Source: Mesorhizobium sp. L-8-3 (GTDB taxonomy: Bacteria > Pseudomonadota > Alphaproteobacteria > Rhizobiales > Rhizobiaceae). From it: a DNA stretch of 64,000 nt. The stretch is from positions 8,309,501 to 8,373,500 of the forward strand of contig NZ_AP023262.1 of NCBI RefSeq assembly GCF_016756615.1, in the 5' to 3' direction. Shown piece by piece: positions 42,447 through 51,214 of this stretch (positions within the stretch are counted from its first letter, which is position 1; the number at the start of each line of letters is the position of its first letter). The position numbers and the translations under genes are program-made. The notes under the pieces were generated by a model. The model was not told where the DNA came from. It saw nothing but the letters and a program-made list of their open reading frames with translations, and searched no databases.

Positions 42447-43388
42447 ATGACATTTCGCCTCTTCGACGCGCCGTTGCGCGAGCCCAGCCATTTCGTCGGC
42501 TATTCCGGCAACAGGATCGATCGCCGGTCCGAGGAACGCGCCGACGACTCCGCATCGGCCGCTCTCGCCGATCGCTCGGCACGGCTGATGCTGATGCGCG
42601 GCGGCCGGGTTTATCTGAAGCTCAACGGTACCGGCTTCGATCCCTATTACGAATTGTCCGAGAGCGCCCCGCTGAGGCCGAAGCTCGAACACGCCGTGCT
42701 GCTCGGCTGGGCGCCGGAGGGACCGCGGCTCGCCGTGCCGGCGGGGCTCGATCCTGAAGAGCTGCCCGACGAAATCAAGGCGATCGACTACCGTTCGGTG
42801 AACGTCCAGGGCCTGCTCGACGAGGAGGGCCTGGGCGTGGTCGCGCAGGGAGCCGCGTTGCTCGCCTGGCATTCCAGCCATCGTTTCTGCGGCAAATGCG
42901 GCGCGTCGACCGAGATACGGGCCGGCGGATACAAGCGCCTCTGCGCGAACTGCGGCACCGAACATTTCCCGCGGACGGATCCGGTGGCGATCATGCTGGC
43001 CGTCACCGCCGATCGCTGCGTGCTCGGGCGCGGCCCTCACTTCGCGCCCGGCATGTATTCGGCGCTGGCGGGCTTCATCGAGCCCGGCGAGACGATCGAG
43101 AATGCGGTGCGCCGGGAGGTCTTCGAAGAAGCCGGCATCCGGCTCGGCCGCGTCGTCTATCACGCCTCGCAGCCCTGGCCGTTTCCCTATTCGCTGATGA
43201 TCGGTTGTTTCGGCGAAGCCCTCGACGAAGACCTCCGCTATGACGGCCGCGAGTTGGAAGACTGCCGCTGGTTCACGCGCGCCCAGGTGCGCGAAATCCT
43301 CGCCGGCACCTCGACCGGCGGCGTCTTCGTCCCCCCCAAGGCGGCGATCGCCCACCACCTCATCCGCGCCTGGGCCGAAAGCGGCTGA
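42447..43388 (+). CDS. nudC: NAD(+) diphosphatase, NudC family
   Basis: A 313-residue Nudix hydrolase that splits NADH/NAD and removes NAD caps from RNA. A zinc ribbon CGKCGAS with LCANCGTE is followed by HFPRTDPVAIMLAV and a complete Nudix box: GFIEPGETIENAVRREVFEEAG. The downstream SQPWPFPYSLMIG motif is the NADH-specific SQPWPFPxS signature. It follows the HIT gene after about 140 bases and converges with pheA. Confidence 0.95.
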   Translation: MTFRLFDAPLREPSHFVGYSGNRIDRRSEERADDSASAALADRSARLMLMRGGRVYLKLNGTGFDPYYELSESAPLRPKLEHAVLLGWAPEGPRLAVPAGLDPEELPDEIKAIDYRSVNVQGLLDEEGLGVVAQGAALLAWHSSHRFCGKCGASTEIRAGGYKRLCANCGTEHFPRTDPVAIMLAVTADRCVLGRGPHFAPGMYSALAGFIEPGETIENAVRREVFEEAGIRLGRVVYHASQPWPFPYSLMIGCFGEALDEDLRYDGRELEDCRWFTRAQVREILAGTSTGGVFVPPKAAIAHHLIRAWAESG

Positions 43389-43398
43389 TATCGATGGG

Positions 43399-43420
43399 TG
43401 TGGATGCTGACGCATCCACA
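43399..43420. terminator. GTGGATGC-type hairpin between nudC and pheA
   Basis: TGTGGATGC (43399-43407) pairs perfectly with GCATCCACA (43412-43420) around a TGAC loop. It fills the 42-base gap between the convergent stops of nudC and pheA. It is the third hairpin of this form in the window and is likely a shared terminator for both strands. Confidence 0.6.
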
Positions 43421-43430
43421 TGAGAAGGGC

Positions 43431-44297
43431 TCAGTCGTCCCCGCCCTGCGTCTCGCGGAAGGGATGTGCGTCGTAGACGCCCAGTATCCTCACCTCGCGC
43501 GAGAAGAAGCGCAGCTCCTTCAGCGCCTGCGCCACGTTGACGTCGTCGGGGTGCCCCTCGATGTCGGCATAGAATTGCGTGGAGAAGAACTTGCCGCCGA
43601 GCTGGTAGCTCTCCAGCTTGGTCATGTTGACGCCGTTGGTCGCGAAACCACCCATGGCCTTGTAGAGGGCCGCCGGGATGTTGTGCACGCGGAACACGAA
43701 GGTCGTCATGATCGCCGCCGCGGGATCGACGCGCTCCGCCCAGGATTCGGTCTTCGACAGCACGACGAAGCGTGTCACATTGTTGTCGGCATCCTCGACA
43801 TTCTCGGCCACGATATCGAGCCCGTAGAGCGAGGCCGCCAGCCTTGGGGCAAGGGCGGCGTTGTGCGGATTGCCCTCCTCGGCCACGAGCCTCGCCGCGC
43901 CGGCGGTGTCGCCGGCGACCATCGGCTTCCAGCGGTGCTTGCGGATCACCTTGCGGCATTGGCCGAGCGCGTGGATGTGGCTGTAGACGGCCTTGATGTC
44001 TTCGATCCTGCGGCCAGGCAGCACCATCAGCTGGAAATGGATCGGCAGGAAATATTCGCCCACGATGTGCAGCCGCGATTCCGGCAGCAGATGATGGATG
44101 TCGGCAACCCGGCCGGCGATCGTGTTCTCGATCGGGATCATGGCGAGGTCGGCCTTGCCGGTCTCGACCGCGATGAAGGCGTCTTCGAAGGTCGCGCAGG
44201 GCAACGGCTCCATATCAGGATAGACGTTACGGCAGGCGGTATCGGAATTCGCGCCCGGTTCGCCCTGGAACGAGATTCTGTTGGTTTTCGGCGGCAT
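43431..44297 (-). CDS. pheA: Prephenate dehydratase
   Basis: A 288-residue enzyme making phenylpyruvate for phenylalanine synthesis. The start MPPKTNRISFQGEPGANSD matches the family; a long upstream open extension overlaps kdsB and is ignored. The catalytic threonine lies in DADNNVTRFVVLSK. A C-terminal ACT domain is present (TTFVFRVHNIPAALYKAMGGFATNGVNMTKLESYQ). There the usual ESRP phenylalanine-sensing motif reads ESYQ, as in other rhizobial PheA proteins. It follows kdsB by about 15 bases on the same strand. Confidence 0.95.
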   Translation of the reverse strand: MPPKTNRISFQGEPGANSDTACRNVYPDMEPLPCATFEDAFIAVETGKADLAMIPIENTIAGRVADIHHLLPESRLHIVGEYFLPIHFQLMVLPGRRIEDIKAVYSHIHALGQCRKVIRKHRWKPMVAGDTAGAARLVAEEGNPHNAALAPRLAASLYGLDIVAENVEDADNNVTRFVVLSKTESWAERVDPAAAIMTTFVFRVHNIPAALYKAMGGFATNGVNMTKLESYQLGGKFFSTQFYADIEGHPDDVNVAQALKELRFFSREVRILGVYDAHPFRETQGGDD

Positions 44298-44311
44298 GAT
44301 CGACCTTGTCG

Positions 44312-45037
44312 TTATGAAAGCATCTGTCTGGCGCGCTCGAGGTCCTCGGGCGTATCCACGCCCAGCGGCACCGAGCGCACGATCTCGGCATCGATGCGCA
44401 TGCCGGCCTCCAGCGCGCGCAATTGTTCGAGCCGCTCGCGCTTCTCCAGCGGCGATGGCCCCAGGGAGACGAAGCGTTCGAGCGCGGCGCGGCGATAGGC
44501 ATAGAGCCCGACATGATGATAGAGCGGCCCCTCGCCCCACGGCGCGGTCGCCCGCGTGAAATAAAGCGCCCTCAGCCTCGTCTCCGAGACTGGCGAGGCG
44601 ACGATCTTCACCACGTTCGGGTTCGTCTTCTCGTCCTCTCGGCAGATCTCGACACCGAGTGTCGCGATGTCGACGGCGGGATCATCGAGGGGAGCGAGTG
44701 CTGCGCGTATCGTGGCGGGCTCGACCGTCGGCAGGTCCCCCTGCAGGTTGACCACCGTTTCGACCCTTGCCTCGGGATCGAGCCGCTTCAGCGCCTCGAA
44801 GATGCGGTCCGAGCCGGATTCATGGTCGCCTCGGGTCATCACGGCCTCGAAGCCATGGGCGCGCACGGCTTCCGCGACAGCCTCGGCATCGGTCGCCACG
44901 ACGACCCGCCCGAGGCCGCTATCGGCCGCGCGGCAGGCCACATGCACGATCATCGGCTTGCCGGCGATGTCGGCGAGCGGCTTGCCGGGCAGCCGGGTCG
45001 AAGCCATGCGGGCAGGAATCAGGACGAGGCTGGACAT
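44312..45037 (-). CDS. kdsB: 3-deoxy-manno-octulosonate cytidylyltransferase
   Basis: A 241-residue enzyme that activates KDO with CTP for lipopolysaccharide core synthesis. The nucleotide-binding opening IPARMASTRLPGKPLADIAGKPMI is unmistakable. MTRGDHESGSDRIFEA and VNLQGDLPTVEP are further family motifs. It is the first gene of a kdsB-pheA pair. Its start faces the cycM gene divergently across about 200 bases. Confidence 0.95.
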   Translation of the reverse strand: MSSLVLIPARMASTRLPGKPLADIAGKPMIVHVACRAADSGLGRVVVATDAEAVAEAVRAHGFEAVMTRGDHESGSDRIFEALKRLDPEARVETVVNLQGDLPTVEPATIRAALAPLDDPAVDIATLGVEICREDEKTNPNVVKIVASPVSETRLRALYFTRATAPWGEGPLYHHVGLYAYRRAALERFVSLGPSPLEKRERLEQLRALEAGMRIDAEIVRSVPLGVDTPEDLERARQMLS

Positions 45038-45234
45038 CGGGCTGGCTGGTCTCGGTCGAAAAGGCTGTCAGAAGGTGGCAAAAGGTCTCACTGGCTGCGC
45101 CCTTATAGGTGTTGCAAGGGGCAAGCAAAAGACCTAGTTTCCCGCGCGATTTGAGCGGCTTCGGCCGGCAATGGAATCTGTACGGCGTGGGCTCGACTGC
45201 GGCCTGCGGCGGGGGAAAGGGAGCCTCGCGGCGA

Positions 45235-45867
45235 ATGGACTCGTTTGAATTGAACAAGCTGATCGGGGCGTTCCTCGGAACCCTCTTCGTGGTCTTCTCG
45301 ATCGGCATCGTTTCGGATTCGATCTTCGCCGCCCCGGTTCCGGAAAAGCCCGGCTTCGGCATAGAGGCCGCCGAGGAAGATCACGGCGGCGCCGCGGCCG
45401 GCGCCGAACAGCCCGCCGAGGAGCCGATCGCCGCGCTGCTCGCCAAGGCCGACGCAACCGCCGGACAGGCGGTGTTCAAGAAGTGCGCCGCCTGCCACAC
45501 CGACGACAGCGGCGGCGCCAACAAGGTCGGCCCGAACCTCTGGAATATCGTCAACCGGCCGATCGCCTCGCATGAGGGCTTCTCCTATTCGGCTGCGATG
45601 AAGGAATTCGCCCAGGGCGGATCCGTCGTCTGGGACTACGAGCACCTGAACCACTTCCTCACGTCGCCGAAGGGTTACATCAAGGGCACCGCGATGGGCT
45701 TCGCCGGCGTCAAGAAGCCCGAGGAGCGCGCGAACCTGATCGCCTATCTGCGCACGACGGCCGACAGCCCGGCGCCGCTGCCAGAAGCCGGCGCGGCGCC
45801 CGCGCCTGAGAATGCTTCGGCACCGGCCGAAGGCGCGGCCCCCGCCCAGCCTGCCCCGGCACAATGA
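45235..45867 (+). CDS. cycM: Membrane-anchored cytochrome c (CycM type)
   Basis: A 210-residue class I cytochrome c. An uncleaved N-terminal anchor (LIGAFLGTLFVVFSIGIVSD) is followed by an acidic alanine-rich linker and the haem domain: KKCAACHTDD binds haem, and the axial methionine is probably in YIKGTAMGFAG. A proline- and alanine-rich tail of 40 residues closes it. In rhizobia and Bradyrhizobium, CycM carries electrons from the bc1 complex to the aa3 oxidase. The start MDSFELNKLIGAF fits the family; an extension of 42 codons upstream does not. Confidence 0.92.
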   Translation: MDSFELNKLIGAFLGTLFVVFSIGIVSDSIFAAPVPEKPGFGIEAAEEDHGGAAAGAEQPAEEPIAALLAKADATAGQAVFKKCAACHTDDSGGANKVGPNLWNIVNRPIASHEGFSYSAAMKEFAQGGSVVWDYEHLNHFLTSPKGYIKGTAMGFAGVKKPEERANLIAYLRTTADSPAPLPEAGAAPAPENASAPAEGAAPAQPAPAQ

Positions 45868-45891
45868 CGAAAATGTAATCTTCGGATCATG

Positions 45892-45920
45892 AAAAAGCCG
45901 GGTTCAGCCCGGCTTTTTTG
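45892..45920 (+). terminator. Rho-independent terminator after cycM
   Basis: A stem GCCGGG / CCCGGC with a five-base loop (TTCAG) is flanked by A5 on the left and T6 on the right, about 25 bases after the cycM stop. This is the clearest intrinsic terminator in the window. Confidence 0.92.
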
Positions 45921-46017
45921 TTAGAGATTCGAAATGCGGTCCGGTTTCCGCCCAGGCGAAGGTTTCCATGCCGGACGGATGCACTAGACTGACGACAGCC
46001 ACGAAGCGGAGGACCGA

Positions 46018-47898
46018 ATGAACGAACGCATGAACCGGATTGCGCAAACCGCCGGCCTCGCGGCAATCCTGTTCGGCTTCGGCCTCGGCGCATCCCTGGC
46101 GGACGAATGGCGCACCGTGTCGTCGCTGATCGGCGTGTCAAAATATGACAAGGGATTCGAGCGCTACGACTATGTGAACCCTGACGCGCCGAAGGGCGGA
46201 ACGCTCGACAGCACGGTCAACGGCACTTTCGACAGCTTCAACCCGTTCATCCCGCGCGGCACCCCGGTCGCAGGCCTCACCGAGTTCGGGGGCGGGCTGC
46301 TTTATGAGACACTGATGAACCAGGCGACGGACGAGCCGGGAACGAGCCACCCGCTCATCGCCGAGGCGTTCCAATATCCCGACGACTTCTCATCGGCGAC
46401 CTACAGGCTCGACCCGAATGCGAAGTGGCACGACGGCAAGCCGATCACCGCGAAGGACGTCGTCTGGTCCTTCGACGTGCTGAAGGCCAACAGTCCGGCA
46501 TACAACCGCTACTTCCACAATGTCACCGAAGCCGTCGCACTGTCGGAGCACGAAGTCCGTTTCACCTTCGATCAGAAGGGCAACCGCGAACTGCCCCACA
46601 TCATGGGCGACCTCGTCGTGCTGCCCAGGCATTGGTGGGAAGGCGCGGACGCCTCCGGCAAGAAACGCGACATTACCCAGCCGACGCTGGAGCCGCCGCT
46701 GGGCTCCGGCGCCTATCGGATCGAGAGCTTCAAACCCGGCTCGGAGATCGTCTGGGCGCGCGTTCCCGACTACTGGGGCGCGAAGCTGCCGGTCAATATC
46801 GGACGTCAGAACTTCGACAAGCGCCGCTACGTCTATTTCCAGGACGACAATGCCGAATGGCAGGCCTTCACCAAGGGCGGCTACGAGGACATCAGGGTCG
46901 AGAACAGCTCCAGGCGGTGGGCCACCGAATACAACTTCCCCGCGTTCATGGACGGCGACGTGAAGAAGCACGCGTTCCAGCAGACCGCAGGCGAGCCTAT
47001 GCAGGGGTTCGTGCTGAACCAGCGACGTCCGCAGTTCCAGGATCGGCTCGTTCGCGAAGCGCTGACCTATGCCTTCGATTTCGAGAGCATGAACCGCAAC
47101 CTCTTCTACGGCCTCTACAAGCGGACCGACAGCTACTTCCAGGGCGGCGAGTTGGCGTCGAGCGGATTGCCGGAAGGCGTAGAGCTCGATATCCTGAACG
47201 AATTCAAGGACAAGCTGCCGCCCGAGCTGTTCACGCAACCGTTCAAGCTGCCGGTATTCGATAGTCCCAAGGCGACCCGGGACAATTTGCGCAAGGCCTT
47301 CGACCTGTTCAAGCAGGCAGGCTGGACGAACAAGGGCGGCAAGCTGGTCAACGCCAAGGGCGAGCAGTTCAGGATCGAATTCCTGGGCCGCGACCCCAAC
47401 GACGACCGGATCACAAGCCCCTTCATCGACAATCTGCGCAAGCTCGGCATCGACGCGACGCTGCGCATCGTCGACACCAGCCAATATATCAACCGCACGC
47501 GCGCCTTCGATTTCGACGTCGTGACGACGGTGATGATGCAGTCGCAGTCGCCGGGCAACGAGCAACGCGATTTCTGGAGCAGCCCGGCCGCCGACATTCA
47601 AGGTTCGCGCAACCTGATGGGCATCAAGGACCCTGTCGTCGACGCGCTCGTCGACAAGGTCGTCTTCGCCAAGGACCGCGCCGAACTGATCGCGGCGACC
47701 CATGCCCTCGACCGGGTGCTGCTGTGGAACTACTACGTGATACCGCAATGGCACAATCCGGACGCCTGGATCGCCTATTGGAACAAGTTCGGCATTCCGG
47801 AGAAGCAGCCGAGCTACATCGGCGCCGACGTCGATTCCTGGTGGATCGACAAGGACAAGGAGGCCGCGCTGGCCGCCAGATACAAGAACGCCAATTGA
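46018..47898 (+). CDS. yejA1: Peptide ABC transporter substrate-binding protein (YejA1)
   Basis: A 626-residue family 5 solute-binding protein. A Sec signal peptide ends near LGASLADEWRTV. YDYVNPDAPKGGTLDSTVNGTFDSFNPF and WSFDVLKANSPAYNRYFHNV are hallmarks of the YejA subgroup. YejABEF takes up peptides, including microcin C and antimicrobial peptides, in enterobacteria, Brucella and Sinorhizobium. It is the first gene of the operon, after the cycM terminator. A second binding protein gene follows by 20 bases. Confidence 0.93.
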   Translation: MNERMNRIAQTAGLAAILFGFGLGASLADEWRTVSSLIGVSKYDKGFERYDYVNPDAPKGGTLDSTVNGTFDSFNPFIPRGTPVAGLTEFGGGLLYETLMNQATDEPGTSHPLIAEAFQYPDDFSSATYRLDPNAKWHDGKPITAKDVVWSFDVLKANSPAYNRYFHNVTEAVALSEHEVRFTFDQKGNRELPHIMGDLVVLPRHWWEGADASGKKRDITQPTLEPPLGSGAYRIESFKPGSEIVWARVPDYWGAKLPVNIGRQNFDKRRYVYFQDDNAEWQAFTKGGYEDIRVENSSRRWATEYNFPAFMDGDVKKHAFQQTAGEPMQGFVLNQRRPQFQDRLVREALTYAFDFESMNRNLFYGLYKRTDSYFQGGELASSGLPEGVELDILNEFKDKLPPELFTQPFKLPVFDSPKATRDNLRKAFDLFKQAGWTNKGGKLVNAKGEQFRIEFLGRDPNDDRITSPFIDNLRKLGIDATLRIVDTSQYINRTRAFDFDVVTTVMMQSQSPGNEQRDFWSSPAADIQGSRNLMGIKDPVVDALVDKVVFAKDRAELIAATHALDRVLLWNYYVIPQWHNPDAWIAYWNKFGIPEKQPSYIGADVDSWWIDKDKEAALAARYKNAN

Positions 47899-47917
47899 AG
47901 CCGGGAGATCGAACGTC

Positions 47918-49816
47918 TTGTCGACCCGCTTCCCTGCGCCCCTGAAGGGCGGCAGCCTCTCGCGCCGCAGCGTGCTGGCCCTGGGAGGAGCGGCCGCGGC
48001 TGCGGCACTCCTGCCCGGCCGCGCCTTCGCGGCCAGCCCCACGGACAAGCCGCTGCATGGGCTTTCCGCCTTCGGCGACCTCAAATACGGGCCCGGCTTC
48101 ACCCATTTCGACTATGTCAACCCCGGCGCCCCGAAGGGCGGCACGTTCAACTTCGCCCCGCCCAACTGGGTCTACAACCAGAACGTCTTGTCGTTCAACA
48201 CGCTGAACTCCTTCGTGCAGCGCGGCGATGCCCCGCCGCGCATGGAGATGTGCTTCGATTCGCTGATGGCCCGGGCGCTGGACGAGCCGGATGCGGTCTA
48301 CGGCCTGCTGGCCGAAAGTGTCACCATCAGCGCCGACCGCAACAGCTTCGTCTTCCGGCTGCGCCCCGAGGCGCGGTTCCACGACGGTTCGCCGCTGACG
48401 GCCGCGGACGTGGCCTTTTCCTTCGATATCTACAAGCAGAAGGGCCATCCCGACCTCTTGCTGCCGCTTCGCGAGATGACCGAGGTCGTGGCGGTCGATG
48501 CCACCACCGTGCGGCTCGACTTCTCCGGCAACCAGTCCCCACGGACGATCCTCGACCTCGTCGGCTTTCCGATCGTCTCGAAGCCCTATTTCGAGGCCAA
48601 TCCCTTCGACGGGAGCCAGATAAAGGCCGCACTCGGTTCCGGCCCCTACAAGGTGGGAATGGTGCGGCCCGGCCAGACGATCGAATATGAGCGGGTCGCC
48701 GACTATTGGGGGCGCGACCTGCCGGTCAATCGCGGCCTCTACAATTTCGACCGGGTCCGCATCGATTTCTACCGCGAGCGGCAGGCGGGCTTCGAGGCGT
48801 TCAAGAAGGGCAACGTGCTCTTCCGCCAGGAATTCACGTCGCGCATCTGGGCCACCGGCTATGATTTTCCGGCCATTGCCCAGGGCAAGGTCGTCAAGCG
48901 GGAGTTTCCCGGCGAGAAGCGACCGTCGATGCAGGCCCATGCGATCAACCAGCGCCGCGAGCGCTTCCGCGACGAGAGGGTCCGCCGGGCGATAGCGCTC
49001 TGCTTCGATTTCGAGTGGACGAACCGCAACCTGTTCTATGGCGCCTATGAGCGGTCGCAAACACTGTTCGAGCGGTCGGCCTATCGCGCCGAGGGTCTGC
49101 CCTCGCCTGCCGAACTCGCTCTGTTGGAGCCATTCCGAGGCAAGATCCCCGAAGCCGCCTTCGGCGAAGCCGTGACGCAGCCGAAATCGGATGGATCGGG
49201 CCGCGACCGCAAGCTGCTCGGCACGGCCGCGCGGCTGGTGGCTGACGCCGGCTGGAAACGCGACGGCAAGCTGCTGCGCAATGAGAAGGGCGAAACGCTT
49301 GGTGTCGAGATCCTGGTGCAGGACGACGTGTTTGTCAGGGTCGACACGCCCTGGGTCGAGAACATGCGCGCGGTGGGCATCGACGCCTCGATCCGAATGG
49401 TCGACTCGGCGCAGTACCAGATGCGCCAGAACGACTTCGATTTCGACGTCATCGCCATGGCCGCATCCTTCAGCGCGACCCCGACCCGCGAGGGGGTCGA
49501 GCGCTTCTTCCATTCCCGCGCAGCCACGGTTCCGGGGACCAGGAACCTTCCTGGAACGATCGATCCGGCAGTCGACGCCATGGTCGATGCCGTCGGCCGG
49601 GCGCAGGACCGCGAGGGCCTGGTGACGGCCATGCGCGCCCTCGATCGCATCTTGCGCGCGCGGCTCGACTGGATTCCAAGTTGGTATTCCCCGAATCATC
49701 GGGCCGCCTATTGGGACATGTTCGGCTTCAAGGAGCCCAAGCCCGATTTCGGTTTTCCGGTGGAGTCGCTCTGGTGGTTCGACGAGGCGAAGGCGAAGCA
49801 AATTGGCAAGGGCTGA
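47918..49816 (+). CDS. yejA2: Peptide ABC transporter substrate-binding protein (YejA2), Tat-exported
   Basis: A 632-residue homologue of the preceding protein, with a different export signal: LSRRSVLALGGAAAAAALLPGRAFA is a twin-arginine leader. The mature part has FGDLKYGPGFTHFDYVNPGAPKGGTFN and LRPEARFHDGSPLTAADVAFSFDIYKQKG. The start is a TTG at 47918 with GGGAG about ten bases upstream. Two binding proteins served by one permease widen the substrate range. The use of Sec for one and Tat for the other is notable. Confidence 0.92.
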   Translation: MSTRFPAPLKGGSLSRRSVLALGGAAAAAALLPGRAFAASPTDKPLHGLSAFGDLKYGPGFTHFDYVNPGAPKGGTFNFAPPNWVYNQNVLSFNTLNSFVQRGDAPPRMEMCFDSLMARALDEPDAVYGLLAESVTISADRNSFVFRLRPEARFHDGSPLTAADVAFSFDIYKQKGHPDLLLPLREMTEVVAVDATTVRLDFSGNQSPRTILDLVGFPIVSKPYFEANPFDGSQIKAALGSGPYKVGMVRPGQTIEYERVADYWGRDLPVNRGLYNFDRVRIDFYRERQAGFEAFKKGNVLFRQEFTSRIWATGYDFPAIAQGKVVKREFPGEKRPSMQAHAINQRRERFRDERVRRAIALCFDFEWTNRNLFYGAYERSQTLFERSAYRAEGLPSPAELALLEPFRGKIPEAAFGEAVTQPKSDGSGRDRKLLGTAARLVADAGWKRDGKLLRNEKGETLGVEILVQDDVFVRVDTPWVENMRAVGIDASIRMVDSAQYQMRQNDFDFDVIAMAASFSATPTREGVERFFHSRAATVPGTRNLPGTIDPAVDAMVDAVGRAQDREGLVTAMRALDRILRARLDWIPSWYSPNHRAAYWDMFGFKEPKPDFGFPVESLWWFDEAKAKQIGKG

Positions 49817-49895
49817 TACTCTTTCCACCAGACGATCCTGTTCGGGGCGGGTGCGTATTTCGGCGCGCTCAGGAACGCGGCCCGTAGTCGTCAGT

Positions 49896-50073
49896 GCTCT
49901 ACGTTGCCCCCCTCTGTCCTGCCGGACATCTCCCCCACAAGGGGGGAGATCGCGCCTTCATCCGCGACGGCGCTCAATTCGAAACATTGCCGGTTGGCGA
50001 AAGCCAAGCGGCCGGCTGATCTCCCCCCTTGTGGGGGAGATGTCCGGCAGGACAGAGGGGGGCAACGTAGAGC
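49896..50073. repeat. Large perfect inverted repeat in the yej operon
   Basis: Arms of 55 bases (49896-49950 and 50019-50073) are exact reverse complements, separated by 68 bases. Each arm itself ends in a smaller palindrome around CCCCCACAAGGGGGG. Elements with this core are abundant in rhizobial intergenic regions. It sits between yejA2 and yejB, so the transcript would form a very stable stem and could lower permease expression relative to the binding proteins. Confidence 0.9.
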
Positions 50074-50110
50074 GCCGCCGTCCGCTTGTTTTCAAGGGAG
50101 CTTGGGCCTG

Positions 50111-51214
50111 ATGGGTGCATATATTCTGCGGCGCATCCTGCTGATGATCCCGACGCTGTTCGGCATCATGGCCGTGTCCTTCGCGGTGATCCAGTTCGCT
50201 CCGGGCGGGCCGGTGGAGCAGGTCATCGCCAGGATCACCGGCCAGGGCGGCGACTCCGCGGACAGGCTTTCAGGCGGCGGCGCCGACGCCGGCAACAACA
50301 CCAATTTCGACGCCGGCGGCGAGATCTCTTCCAAATATCGCGGCGCTCAGGGACTCGACCCGGAATTCATCGCGCAACTGGAGAAGCAGTTCGGCTTCGA
50401 CAAGCCGCCGCTCGAGCGCTTCTTCAAGATGCTGTGGGACTATGCGCGTTTCGACTTCGGCGAGAGCTTCTTCCGCGATATCTCCGTCATCGACCTGATC
50501 ATCGAAAAGATGCCGGTGTCGATCTCCATCGGCCTGTGGATCACGCTGCTCTCCTATCTGATCTCGATTCCCCTGGGCATCCGCAAAGCGGTGAAGGACG
50601 GCTCGGCCTTCGACGTCTGGACCAGCGGCATCGTCATCGTCGGCTACGCCATCCCCGGCTTCCTCTTCGCCATCCTCCTGATGGTTCTGTTCGCCGGCGG
50701 CTCCTTCTACGACTGGTTCCCGCTGCGCGGCCTCACCTCCGACAATTGGAGCGAGTTGTCTCTCTGGGGCAAGATCGTCGACTATTTCTGGCATCTCACG
50801 CTGCCGCTGACGGCGATGGTGCTGTCGGCCTTCGCCACCACGACCTTGCTCACCAAGAATTCGTTCCTCGACGAGATCCGCAAGCAATATGTCACCACGG
50901 CGCGCTCCAAGGGGCTGACCGAGCGCCAGGTGCTTTACGGCCATGTGTTCCGCAACGCCATGCTGATCGTGATCGCCGGTTTCCCCGGCGCCTTCATCTC
51001 GGCCTTCTTCACCGGCTCGCTGCTGATCGAGAACATCTTCTCGCTCGACGGGCTCGGCCTTCTCGGCTACCGCTCGGTGCTCGATCGCGACTATCCCGTG
51101 GTCTTCGCCAATCTCTACATCTTCGCGCTGATCGGCCTGATCGTCAGCCTCATCTCCGACCTCACCTATACCTGGATCGATCCGCGCATCGACTTCGAGC
51201 GGAGGGACGTGTGA
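50111..51214 (+). CDS. yejB: Peptide ABC transporter permease YejB
   Basis: A 367-residue inner-membrane permease starting MGAYILRRILLMIPTLFGIMAVSFAV. The periplasmic insertion of about 60 residues (GGPVEQVIARITGQGGDSADRL and so on) is typical of YejB. The EAA loop region is QYVTTARSKGLTERQVLYGHVFRNAM. TM segments follow the DppB pattern. The stop and the yejE start share bases (TGATG), giving coupled synthesis of the two permeases. Confidence 0.94.
   Translation: MGAYILRRILLMIPTLFGIMAVSFAVIQFAPGGPVEQVIARITGQGGDSADRLSGGGADAGNNTNFDAGGEISSKYRGAQGLDPEFIAQLEKQFGFDKPPLERFFKMLWDYARFDFGESFFRDISVIDLIIEKMPVSISIGLWITLLSYLISIPLGIRKAVKDGSAFDVWTSGIVIVGYAIPGFLFAILLMVLFAGGSFYDWFPLRGLTSDNWSELSLWGKIVDYFWHLTLPLTAMVLSAFATTTLLTKNSFLDEIRKQYVTTARSKGLTERQVLYGHVFRNAMLIVIAGFPGAFISAFFTGSLLIENIFSLDGLGLLGYRSVLDRDYPVVFANLYIFALIGLIVSLISDLTYTWIDPRIDFERRDV

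Noticed and set aside
47624..49828. 734-codon open frame on the minus strand
   Set aside because: It is antisense to yejA2, which has a complete family sequence and export signal. The translated product is arginine- and glutamate-rich without any motif.
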